Assembly: GCA_022393335.1 (NCBI GenBank)
Contig: JAJEKB010020221.1
Location: 219,218-283,217 of the forward strand
Origin: Macrotrachela quadricornifera
Lineage: Eukaryota; Rotifera; Eurotatoria; Philodinida; Philodinidae
Reading direction: 5' to 3'
DNA length: 64,000 nt
Part shown: positions 49,118 through 58,847 of the stretch, piece by piece
Layout of the letters: each line of letters opens with the position of its first letter
How positions within the stretch are numbered: the first letter of the stretch is position 1
Translations under genes and position numbers: made by a program
The notes under the pieces: model-generated
Database searches by the model: none
The model's input: only the letters and a program-made list of their open reading frames with translations
What the model was told of the DNA's origin: nothing

Positions 49118-50807
49118 TCAATGAAAATGATAGTTCAGAAAAAAGTGATTTAAACATAACGGTTTGTTACACCAGCTACAGCAGATAAAAGAAGCTGCAT
49201 CACATGAAGGTATAGCACATATTGTCGCATCGAAAGAAAAGCACACCTCGCCCACTGTTTTGAAGGATTTGGAATGATTGTCTATGTAACCACTCGCATA
49301 CCATGCGTATTGAATCATTGGACGAAACACTTTGGCAGACAGTTGGTTGTGCGTAAGAGACATGAGACGGATGATATTATTCCGTTCGCTCATATTGATG
49401 TCAAGTTTATCAAGTAACACGCGATTGTATAATCGTCGAGGAATTATTTTCATCTGCTTGTTGAAAAAGACATCTAGTGGCTGAATTCGATCCGTCGTTT
49501 TCCTCGGTATCTCTAGTCTTGTGCACCCAGGGATATGATCGCGCCAGTACTCAACCAAGGATGTTATGAGCTTTCCAGAACTGCTGCAGGTGATCACCAC
49601 ATTCGACGCCTTGAAAAAATGTGAGCGAATATTGTCGCTCAGGTGTCCTTTGGATTCTTTCAGGCAAACGTAAAGCGGCAAGAGAAGGTGATCGTCGAGT
49701 GTGATCGTTGGCTGCGCGGTATAACTGTGGGTAGTGGCATTCACAGAGCGAACGGATCCAACTGTTACTTTCTCCCCCTCATAGCTTAATGTTTGGGTAG
49801 AATGGAATTCGAGCTGGATTCCACTTTGATCCGTGTTAATCACTTCATGTTCTTCGTACTGAGGCAAACGTCTGCGAACCTCAGCTACGAACTGCTCGGC
49901 TGAAGTCCTAATCGCCTCTTCATCCTCTACGTGGCGCTTCGTTACAATCTATAAAAAACAAATAAATTCATTAAGTTTGATTTCAAGGAATTTTAGACCA
50001 AACGGCAGCTGTGCAAAACTGAAAAGTCTGAAACTTGGGAAAGCCTCTTTTTTCATGCTCATCAGGTTTTAGAAGAGAGTGCTATTTTCCAAAAAGTCAT
50101 ACAAATGGTTACAAATCTTTCACCTTTGTTATCTTGCGTGAAATAATATTGTGTTTGCGCTTAAAGGTGCACAGCCAATGGTTTGAAGCGATAAAATTGT
50201 GTAAGGACTCATCCATAGCCTGTTTAAGAGCCCATCGTCGTAGATCAATATCGTGCACTGGTAGGGCTTTTTCCCGAGTCCGCTCGAACATATCAATTAC
50301 ATGATCATCAATTTTGTCGAGCTTCTGTTTCTTGGTCCCATGTTTTTCAAGATAACGGCGAAAGCGCGAGAGATAGATTTGATGCGGGATACGTCGGAAG
50401 TGGTGTTTCACTGTCTACCATCGTCTCTTTCGTTTTCCAGTTTGTGGATTAATTTCATCATAGAATTTGATTGCCTTGACCATATAATCGAGCGAAAATT
50501 GTTTGCACAACGTCTCTTCATCTTCATCCTCATTATTCCAGTTGGGATCCGATGTTTCCTCAGCTGTACCTTCGGACACAACATCATTGATTAACTCGCC
50601 ATCTGCTAACTCATGATCAAGAGTCGTTTCGACTTCTAAGGTGTGGGAGTGACTGCTAGTAAATGATTCCAGGACACTGCACAACAGGTCGGCTACTTCA
50701 CATTCACGATTTGTGACAGTGGTCGAAGCCCTACTGTTCGACACAATAGACAGTAAGTTCGATGCTTGATCAGCGAAAATCCTCATGACATTTGCTGGGT
50801 TGATCAT
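49118..50807 (-). pseudogene. Pogo/Tigger-like (DDE_1) transposase with one in-frame stop
   Basis: Two exons on the minus strand, 50807-50124 and 49948-49118, join across a 175-bp GT..AG intron with the frame kept (505 codons). Residues 1-130 are an acidic N-terminus. A helix-turn-helix DNA-binding region of the CENP-B/Tc5 kind follows (RFRRYLEKHG, then RRWALKQAM and HNFIASNHWLCTFKRKHNI). The DDE core starts at INTDQSG and includes RKTTDRIQPLDVFF. The C-terminus has a Cys/His cluster (CAIPSC, CCSWCNKPLC, HFF..YH) that probably binds zinc. Codon 131 is TAG (50417-50415), the only stop. The usual DSW-type second Asp segment between GKLITS and IPRKTT seems to be missing, suggesting an internal deletion. 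Both defects point to an inactive copy. Confidence 0.78.
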
Positions 50808-51859
50808 TTTGAAATAGGCGTGAGAAAAAAGTAGTATAAGACGTTTGCTTGTACGTCACTTGTATGTTGTAAACAACTGAATGAAGAGAAAAACGACCTC
50901 GTGGCACGATTCCAACATGAAAGAGAGAATAGGATGAGAAAGAAAGTGGAGAAACGAAAACAAAGAACACGCATAGTTATCAGTAAGATATGTTGGTATG
51001 CCAGCAAGGAAGACAAAAATAATCGCTATTTTACTATCCGCTTCTATCAATCTTTTTTTCTTATGTATATTAAAATCATATATGAAATGAAGAATTTCGG
51101 GTGTTCTATGGCTCGATGAAAAGTCAATAGAGGTGGTACTGATAAGATATGATCTAGCACCAAATCCAAAATAGGCTGCAGATACAGTGTGCGAAGCTTT
51201 TAAAAATTTCCACCTGAATACTGTACTGCTCTCTAAAAATGATAATTTTTCATTTCAGTCTCTTTTCGTATGTATCTTGAGAATTCCATATCTTAGGAAT
51301 AAAGGCACGAGGCCACAAATTCTCTTGAGGTTTTTCATACCTCATTGAGGTCTACCTATCGCCAAAAGATAAGACCTAAAAGTCTTAAACACCTCGGGAA
51401 GTTCTCTCGTGAGATCGGTTTTTGAGGGTGGGTGGGCTTAATAGGAAGTATCTATTTGTATTTTATTCGAGATTTATATCTATAAATAAATATAAGTTAC
51501 CATTTATCTACATTAATAAATATCTATAAATAATTGATATTGATTTTTAAATATAGTCTATCAAAACTAAAAGGCATCTTTTTTTTGCTTGACTATCACA
51601 TATAAGAAGCAAGTGTTAAGATCAAATATGCGATAGAGATAAACCTACGCTCATCCTCATGCCGTTTAATTACATTAAATATTCAAACCCAAACGCCCAA
51701 ACAGTTTAGATTTGAGTTTGTGTTTGGAGTCATGCTTAACATGAACGTTAATGATATAACGAAAATCAAAACTCGAGAGTCAATGAAATTTTCTGAAGCT
51801 AGAATCCAATTCTATAAGAAACCTTGAAAGTATGAAGCACATAATTGAATTTTTGCTTA

Positions 51860-51889
51860 TAGTAATTAAAACCCGTATATACGGTTAAA
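51860..51889 (+). promoter_or_regulatory. Start-proximal palindrome and 5' splice-acceptor-like site of the ART-TPR gene
   Basis: The 12-bp perfect palindrome CCGTATATACGG lies at 51873-51884, five bases before the ATG. It is preserved at 30147-30158 in the broken copy. Just upstream, TTGCTTATAG (51852-51861) resembles a splice acceptor, so the 5' untranslated region may be spliced. The palindrome's role is unknown; a protein-binding site or small RNA hairpin near the start codon are options. Confidence 0.4.
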
Positions 51890-54800
51890 ATGCAAAACAA
51901 TCAAGCATACGTAAATACCTACAAGAATTACAATGGTCATAGTACTGAGAAGAAGCTGCGTGCAGTAAACAGTGTTAGTTATGGTGGGTCCAGTAGTAAC
52001 ACGTATTCAGGTTATGAAACGCAAAGGAAATACTATCATGGAAGTAGCAAAAGAACATTATTGGCATCTAAAGAAAACTGGAACACAATAACTACCAGTG
52101 CTCGTGCAACTGCTTTATCAACCTTCAGATCAGAACGTAGACGCGTTGTACAGAATTTCGTCGTAGTATGGCTTGATGCCAACGTCAACGAAAACAATGA
52201 AGATTTTCAACGTTTACGTGCGGAATTACGAAAGATCGTCGTTGATGTACGACAATTTGCTGACCCTGTCCAGTGTATTGAGCATCTAGAGAGTATTGAA
52301 AATCAAAAAGTTTTTTTGATTATCTCCGGATCACTCGGTGAAAAAACAATACCCCGCATACACAGTATGGCTCAATTAGACACCATCTTTGTTTTCTGTT
52401 TTGACACAGAGCAGTATAAAGTTTGGCCGAAAGAATGGTCCAAAATTGAAGGTGTATATCATTCAATAAAATCTATATGCAAAATATTATCACAGGTCGC
52501 ACGTGCATGTGATCATCAAGCTATTCCGATGAGCTTCGTAACGAAGCAACCATTGTTGGAAGAAGTATCAAATAAAGAAAACATTGACCAGCTGGAACCG
52601 CAGTACATGTATACAATGCTGTTCAAAGAAATCGTATTGGAAATTACAGATGACCTTGAAGAGTCAATGAAAAACTTATCAACCTATTGTCGTCAATTAG
52701 ATATTCCGAACGATGAGATAGAAGAATTCACAAAAGAATATACTACAAAAAAGCCAATATGGTGGTATTCATATGATATTTTCCTCTATGGCATGCTCAA
52801 CCGTGCCTTAAGAGACCTTGACATGGGAACAATGACAAAATTAGGTTTCTTTATTCGACATCTTCATCAACAATTAAAAGACTTGCATAAAGAACAGTCT
52901 GATACATTCAAGGAGAAATTCATGGTTTATCGTGGTCAAGGACTATCAATGGAAGCTTTCAAAACTATACAAGATAATAAAGGTGGACTGCTCGCATTCA
53001 ATAGTTTTCTGTCAACTAGTACCGAGAGAAAGGTAGCCATGTCGTTTGCTAAGCAATCAAGCAAGAAAAATCAAAGTTTGGTGGCTGTCATTTTTAATAT
53101 GGAAATCGATCCTAAAACAGTTTCTATTTCAAATACACCATATGCAATGATCAAAGATCACAGTGCTATAAGCAGCGAAAATGAAATACTTTTCGCAATG
53201 AACACAATATTTCGTGTGGGTGAAATCAAGCAGGATCACGATAATAATAGCATTTGTGAGATACAATTGATACTTACTAACGATAACGATCCCCAACTAA
53301 ATAAACTTAGTCGACAAATGAAAGCGGAAATAACTGGATCGGGGTGGTATCGAATGGGTCGATTAATGCTTAAAGTGGGTGACTATAAGCAAGTCGACGA
53401 GTTGTATAATCAATTACTTGGAAATGCTGCGAATCTTGATGAAAAAGCAGTTATTTATAATGGTCTCGGTATAGCGAATTCTGGTCTTGCCGAGTACGAA
53501 AAGGCAATATCATTTTTGAAGCAATCATTGGAACTCTATGAGAATTTGCCAGACGAAAATTTTGCTCCTATAGCACAATTAAATAATGATATCGGCATCG
53601 TGTACACTACTATTGCTAACTACACTGAAGCAGAGAAATACCTCCAGAAAGCCACCCAAATCCGAGTCAAAAATCTCCATTCGGATCATCCAGATTTGGC
53701 CGAATCTTACAATGCTCTTTCACCCTTATATTTAAGTTTAGATAACTACATAAAAGCACTTGAATTTGGAGAAAAAGCAATCAAGATTAGAGAAAACGTT
53801 CTACCACAGAATCACCCAGATTTGGCTCTTTCCTACCAATACATTAGTCACGTCCATGAGGATATGGCTAATTATACAAAGGCAATTACATATCACGAAA
53901 AATCAATAAAGATTCAAGAACAAACTCTGCCTCCAAACCACCCCGATCTCGCTAAATCATATAGTTGTTTTGGTATATTGTGGAACACTATCGGTAACTA
54001 TTCGAAACAACTCGAATTCGAAGAAAAAGCACTCAAAATACGACAAAAAGCTCTGCCTTCAAACCATCCACATTTGGCTCTCTCTTACCACAATATTGGT
54101 CATGTTTATGAAGATATGGGTGATTTCTTCAAGGCACTTGAATTTCATGAAAAAGCAATGAAAATCAGCGAAACAGTCCCACCGCCGAATCATCAGGATT
54201 TGGCTGCTTCTTACGATAATATCGCTTTTGTCTATATTCCAATGGCTAACGTCGTCAAACAGCTCGAGTTTCATGAAAAAGCACTCGAAATAAGACAAAA
54301 AAGTCTACCTCCAAATCATCCAGATTTGGCCGCTTCTTACCATAACATTGCTCACGTGTATGACCGCATGGGGCACTTCTTGAAAGCACTCGAATTTCAT
54401 GAAAAAGCAATGAAAATCAGCGAAGCAGCACCGCCTCCGAATCATTCGAGTGTGGCGGCTTCTTATCATGATATTAGTCACGCATATGAGAAACTGGGTA
54501 ATTACGCGAAAGCTATTCAGTTTCAAGAGAAATCACTCAGAATCGATGAAGAAACATTGCCTCCAAAACATCCCATTCTCGCTAACTCATATAGTACCCT
54601 CAGTAACATCTACAATGATATGGGAAACCATTTGAAAGCACTCGAACTCGAAGAAAAAGCACTCAAAATAAGAGAAGAAGCTTTGCCGCCAAATCATCCA
54701 GATTTCGCTGTATCTTACCAGAATTTTGGTCAAGTTTATGTCAATATGGGTGACTTCGACAAAGCTATCCAGTCTTATGAAAGAGCAAAGAAACTTAATG

Positions 54801-57703
54801 AAACAGCAACTCCTCCGAATCAACGAGGTTTGGCATTTTCTTACCACAATATCAGTCTAGTCCATGAAAAAATGGGTAATTATGCCGAAGCTATTCAGTT
54901 TCAACAGAAATCACTCAGAATCCATGAAGAAACATTGCCTTCAAAACATCCTATACTGGCTAACTCCTATAGTTCCCTCGGTAATATCTACAACGGCATG
55001 GGAAACAATTTGAAAGCACGCGAATTCCAAGAAAAAGCACTCCAAATAAGAGAAGAAGCTTTGCCGCCAAATCATCCAGATTTGGTTGATTCTTACCAGA
55101 ATATCGGTCACGTCTATGACCGTATGAGTGATTTCGTCAAAGCTCTCGAGTTTTATGAAAAAGCAAAAAAACTCAGCGAGACAGCAACTCCTCCGAATCA
55201 ACCAGGTTTGGCTGCTTCTTCTCACAACATCAGTATAGTCTATGAGAAAATGGGTAATTACTCGGAAGCTATTCAATTTCTGGGGAGATCAATCAAAATC
55301 GAAGAAGAAACGTTGCCTCCCCAACATCCCATTCTAGCTAACTCATATAGTTGCCTCGGTAATATGTACAACGGCATGGGAAACCATTTGAAAGCACTCG
55401 AATTTCAAGAAAAAGCACTCAAAATAAGAGAAGAAGCTTTGCTCCCAAGTCATCCAGATTTGGTTGCTTGTTACCAGAATTTTGGTCACGTTTATGTCAA
55501 TATGGGTGATTTCGTCAAAGCTCTCGAATCTTATGAAAAAGCAAAAAAACTCAGCGAAACAGCAACTCCTCCGAATCAAGTAGGTTTGGCATTTTCTTAC
55601 CACAATATCAGTCTAGTCTATGAGAAAATGGGTAATTACTCGAAAGCTATTCAGTTTCTAAAGAGATCAATCAAAATCGAAGAAGAAACGCTGTGTCCCC
55701 ACCATCCCCTTCTGATTAACGCCTATGAATGTCTCGGTAATATCTACAGCAGCATGGGAGACAATTTGAAAGCACTCGAATTCCATGAAAAAGTACTTCA
55801 AATAAGAGAAGAAGCTCTGCCGCCAAATCATCCAGATTTGGTTGGTTCGTACCAGAATATTGGTCACGTGTATAAGCGTATGGGTAATTTCGTCAAAGCT
55901 CTCGAGTCTTATGAAAAAGCAAAAACGCTTAACGAAACAGCAACTCCTCCGAATCAAGCAGGTTTGGCATTTTCTTACAAGAATATCAGTGATGTGTATG
56001 AGAAAATGGGTAATTACTCGGAAGCTATTCAGTTCATGGGGAGATCAATCAAAATCGAAGAAGAAAGGTTGCCCCCCAAAGATCTGATTCTGGCTAACTT
56101 ATATAGTTGCATGGGTAATATGTACAATGGCATAGGAAACCGTTTGAAAGCACTCGAATTCGAAGAAAAAGCACTCCAAATAAGAGAAGAAGCTTTGCCG
56201 CCGAATCATCCAGATTTGGTTGGTTCTTACCAGACTATTGGTCACGTGTATCAGCGTATGGGTGATTTCGTCAAAGCTCTCGAGTCTTATGAAAAAGCGA
56301 AAACGCTTAACGAAACAGCAACTCCTCCAAATCAAGCAGGCTTGGCATTTTCTTACAAGAATATCAGTGATGTGTATGAGAAAAAGGGTAATTACTCGGA
56401 AGCTATTCAGTTCCTGGAGAGATCAATCAAAATTGAAGAAGAAAGGTTGCCCCCCAAAGATCTGATTCTGGCTAACTTATATAGTTGCATGGGTAATATG
56501 TACAATGGCATGGGAAACCATTTGAAAGCACTCGAATTCGAAGAAAAAGCACTCCAAATAAGAGAAGAAGCTTTGCCGCCGAATCATCCGGATTTGGTTG
56601 GTTCTTACCAGACTATTGGTCACGTGTATCAGCGTATGGGTGATTTCTACAAAGCTCTCGAATCTTATGAAAAAGCGAAAACGCTTAACGAAACAGCAAC
56701 TCCTCCGAATCAAGCAGGTTTGGCATTTTCTTACAAGAATATCAGTCTAGTCTATGAGAAAATGGGTAATTACTCGGAAGCTATTCAGTTCATGGGGCGA
56801 TCAATCAAAATCGAAGAAGAAAGGTTGTCCCCCAAAGATCTGATTCTGGCTAACTTATATAGTTGCATGGGTAATATGTACAATGGCATGGGAAACCATT
56901 TGAAAGCACTCGAATTTCACAAAAAAGTACTTCAAATAAGAGAAGAAGCTTTGCCGCCGAATCATCCAGATTTGGTTGGTTCTTACCAGACTATTGGTCA
57001 CGTGTATCAGCGTATGGGTGATTTCGTCAAAGCTCTCGAGTCTTATGAAAAAGCGAAAACGCTTAACGAAACAGCAACTCCTCCGAATCAAGCAGGTTTG
57101 GCATTTTCTTACAAGAATATCAGTGATGTGTATGAGAAAATGGGTAATCACTCGGAAGCTATTCAGTTCATGGGGCGATCAATCAAAATCGAAGAAGAAA
57201 GGTTGCCTCCCAAAGATCTGATTCTGGCTAACTTATATTGTTGCATGGGTAATATGTACAATGGCATGGGAAGCCATTTGAAAGCACTCGAATTTCAGAA
57301 AAAAGCACTCAAAATCAGAGAAGAAGGTCTACCTCCAAATTCTCGAGATTTGGCTTGTTCTTACCACAATATTGGCCACGTTTATAACAGTATGGGTGAC
57401 TTTCTCGAAGCACTGAAATTTCATGAAAAAGGAATGAAAATTAACGAAACAGTCAATCCTCCGAATTATCAGGTTTTGGCTGTTTCCTATGACGATATCG
57501 CTAGTGCGTACAGTGGTATGGGAAACAATTTGAAAGCACTCGAATTTCAAGAAAAAGCACTCCACATAAGACAAACAACTTTGTCTCCAAATCGTCCAGA
57601 TTTGTCTAATTCTTACGGCAACAGGGGTAACGGCTTGAGAGATGATGAAAGCTGGCATGATCCGAATTCAAATCTTGATAAAGATCTCAGCACATGGCTT
57701 TAG
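51890..57703 (+). CDS. ADP-ribosyltransferase-TPR fusion protein, intact, 1937 aa
   Basis: This is a single open frame. Residues 1-88 are polar and low-complexity (Asn, Ser, Tyr). Residues about 90-230 form an unassigned alpha/beta-looking domain (VVWLDANVNEN, then KVFLIISGSLGE and DTIFVFCFD). The ART domain spans about 270-450: R348 in VYRGQG, S375 in FLSTSTER, and E430-x-E432 in SSENEILF, the R-S-E triad with ExE. A TPR-like linker unit follows at about 485-520. Then come 33 TPRs of 42 residues of the kinesin-light-chain type (YxNIGxVYxxMGxxxKALEFxEKALxIREExLPPNHPDLAxS) and a short tail. TPRs normally bind peptides or form superhelical scaffolds, so they probably choose the protein to be ADP-ribosylated or hold the enzyme inactive. 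There is no signal peptide or membrane segment. The ATG is fixed by identity with the second copy and the frame. Confidence 0.92.
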   Translation: MQNNQAYVNTYKNYNGHSTEKKLRAVNSVSYGGSSSNTYSGYETQRKYYHGSSKRTLLASKENWNTITTSARATALSTFRSERRRVVQNFVVVWLDANVNENNEDFQRLRAELRKIVVDVRQFADPVQCIEHLESIENQKVFLIISGSLGEKTIPRIHSMAQLDTIFVFCFDTEQYKVWPKEWSKIEGVYHSIKSICKILSQVARACDHQAIPMSFVTKQPLLEEVSNKENIDQLEPQYMYTMLFKEIVLEITDDLEESMKNLSTYCRQLDIPNDEIEEFTKEYTTKKPIWWYSYDIFLYGMLNRALRDLDMGTMTKLGFFIRHLHQQLKDLHKEQSDTFKEKFMVYRGQGLSMEAFKTIQDNKGGLLAFNSFLSTSTERKVAMSFAKQSSKKNQSLVAVIFNMEIDPKTVSISNTPYAMIKDHSAISSENEILFAMNTIFRVGEIKQDHDNNSICEIQLILTNDNDPQLNKLSRQMKAEITGSGWYRMGRLMLKVGDYKQVDELYNQLLGNAANLDEKAVIYNGLGIANSGLAEYEKAISFLKQSLELYENLPDENFAPIAQLNNDIGIVYTTIANYTEAEKYLQKATQIRVKNLHSDHPDLAESYNALSPLYLSLDNYIKALEFGEKAIKIRENVLPQNHPDLALSYQYISHVHEDMANYTKAITYHEKSIKIQEQTLPPNHPDLAKSYSCFGILWNTIGNYSKQLEFEEKALKIRQKALPSNHPHLALSYHNIGHVYEDMGDFFKALEFHEKAMKISETVPPPNHQDLAASYDNIAFVYIPMANVVKQLEFHEKALEIRQKSLPPNHPDLAASYHNIAHVYDRMGHFLKALEFHEKAMKISEAAPPPNHSSVAASYHDISHAYEKLGNYAKAIQFQEKSLRIDEETLPPKHPILANSYSTLSNIYNDMGNHLKALELEEKALKIREEALPPNHPDFAVSYQNFGQVYVNMGDFDKAIQSYERAKKLNETATPPNQRGLAFSYHNISLVHEKMGNYAEAIQFQQKSLRIHEETLPSKHPILANSYSSLGNIYNGMGNNLKAREFQEKALQIREEALPPNHPDLVDSYQNIGHVYDRMSDFVKALEFYEKAKKLSETATPPNQPGLAASSHNISIVYEKMGNYSEAIQFLGRSIKIEEETLPPQHPILANSYSCLGNMYNGMGNHLKALEFQEKALKIREEALLPSHPDLVACYQNFGHVYVNMGDFVKALESYEKAKKLSETATPPNQVGLAFSYHNISLVYEKMGNYSKAIQFLKRSIKIEEETLCPHHPLLINAYECLGNIYSSMGDNLKALEFHEKVLQIREEALPPNHPDLVGSYQNIGHVYKRMGNFVKALESYEKAKTLNETATPPNQAGLAFSYKNISDVYEKMGNYSEAIQFMGRSIKIEEERLPPKDLILANLYSCMGNMYNGIGNRLKALEFEEKALQIREEALPPNHPDLVGSYQTIGHVYQRMGDFVKALESYEKAKTLNETATPPNQAGLAFSYKNISDVYEKKGNYSEAIQFLERSIKIEEERLPPKDLILANLYSCMGNMYNGMGNHLKALEFEEKALQIREEALPPNHPDLVGSYQTIGHVYQRMGDFYKALESYEKAKTLNETATPPNQAGLAFSYKNISLVYEKMGNYSEAIQFMGRSIKIEEERLSPKDLILANLYSCMGNMYNGMGNHLKALEFHKKVLQIREEALPPNHPDLVGSYQTIGHVYQRMGDFVKALESYEKAKTLNETATPPNQAGLAFSYKNISDVYEKMGNHSEAIQFMGRSIKIEEERLPPKDLILANLYCCMGNMYNGMGSHLKALEFQKKALKIREEGLPPNSRDLACSYHNIGHVYNSMGDFLEALKFHEKGMKINETVNPPNYQVLAVSYDDIASAYSGMGNNLKALEFQEKALHIRQTTLSPNRPDLSNSYGNRGNGLRDDESWHDPNSNLDKDLSTWL
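53450..57610 (+). repeat. 33-unit TPR array with 378-bp higher-order repeats
   Basis: The array consists of 126-bp units. From about unit 9 they follow a three-unit cycle: a YEK type (NIS.VYEKMGNYSEAIQF), a C type (YSCMGNMYNGMGNHLKALEF) and a Q type (YQTIGHVYQRMGDFVKALES). Successive 378-bp cycles between about 55,800 and 57,270 are almost identical, which implies recent tandem expansion. Confidence 0.9.
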
Positions 57704-58600
57704 TTCAAAAATGTATAGAATTTCGTTGATCGCATATTTTGTCGATTAATATTTTTTATGGTATCGTTATAAGATTATTTATATTATCAGTAATAAAATA
57801 TCTTGTAGATGAGTCTTATTAGAAGTTTTGTAAGCTTTTAAGGAAGTTTGTTACAGATACTGCTTAAGGATTGTCCATCAGATGTGTTCGAAATGAAAAA
57901 GCACGTAAAATAAATAAATTCTCAGAATTTTGAAACGAATGCATTTAAGTGTTAGTTAAAGAATCAAAAAACTCTAAAAAAGAAAGTGAGAAGTTTATCG
58001 ATTAATATCATGAATAATCTAATAAAATGGGTTGTTGTCGGTTTAATTGAATAGATCCATCGCAACGTGTTTGCACTTATTTCAGAGTCTCATCAAGTAG
58101 GTAGAATAATCTGCATATATAAAAGACACAAATTCTCGAATTGGAAAGTATTGCAAAGAATTTTTACAATATTAAAGAAATGCATTTGTTTTGAAAATCA
58201 CGATTGTTATATTTTTCTATGAGTAGAATTAAAACTGAGCAGACTGGTGCACTTTTGACAGTTCATTTGTTATATGAATTGACTGGTGGATTTTATATCT
58301 GAGTAGCTAGTTTACTTCATAAATACAGTAGTTAGTATAAGTGTTATATAGGTCAACATTGGTATGTCTTAGTATTGTTAAAAAATGGATAATTTATCTT
58401 AGTATTTGGTGAAAACTTTTGTTTTCTGATAGAAAGATGTGTGAAGTTAAGTTTTGTGGAAGGTTTACTTGTTTTTAATATAGATTACATTTCAGAATTT
58501 GTATCCCATTTTCCCATTACTTAATACATCGCATTAGAATATCTTAATATATTAGAAGACACAACGTGAAAAGGACTACAATATATGATGAACAACTTAT

Positions 58601-58665
58601 TTTATAGTTCATTGGTTCAAGTAATTAGATTTCTAATCTAAAGTTTTATATTCGAGCCTCACTGG
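58601..58665 (+). other. Degenerate tRNA-Arg(UCU)-like sequence, second copy
   Basis: This is the duplication partner of 35098-35170 and has the same anticodon-arm-like stem and loop. It is not a canonical tRNA. Confidence 0.3.
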
Positions 58666-58847
58666 TCACACAATCTAAATGTATCTATAAAAATCAAATA
58701 AATATCATGAATGATACTTCGTGCAAGAGATGATGATGAGGTAGATCGAATCTGTGAGGATGGAATTAGATTTTTCCCAAAAACAAAACTTAAGCGCATT
58801 TAATCTCAAAAAATGTTCATATGAGAAATAATATTCTTATAGTTTTA

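Larger units (their letters stand above)
48044..51437. mobile_element. Pogo/Tigger-like DNA transposon (defective)
   Basis: The ends are related inverted sequences, GGCTTCCCTCC with poly-C then CTCAAAAA on the left, and the inverse of GCCCACCCACCCTCAAAAA on the right. TTAA flanks both ends (48040-48043 and 51438-51441). Long subterminal inverted repeats follow (about 48748-49075 and 51079-51412), containing GGAACTTCCCGAGGTG. The left side has about 690 bp not present on the right, including a small hairpin. The interior carries a two-exon minus-strand transposase. Its right end coincides with the 5' boundary of the second duplication copy. Confidence 0.8.
51438..58704. repeat. Segmental duplication, copy 2
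   Basis: This is the direct copy of 29915-35204, about 21.5 kb downstream in the same orientation. Its start TTAATAGG is the outer flank of the pogo-like element. Relative to copy 1 it has an extra block at about 51497-51772 upstream of the gene, and 14 more TPR units. Confidence 0.93.
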
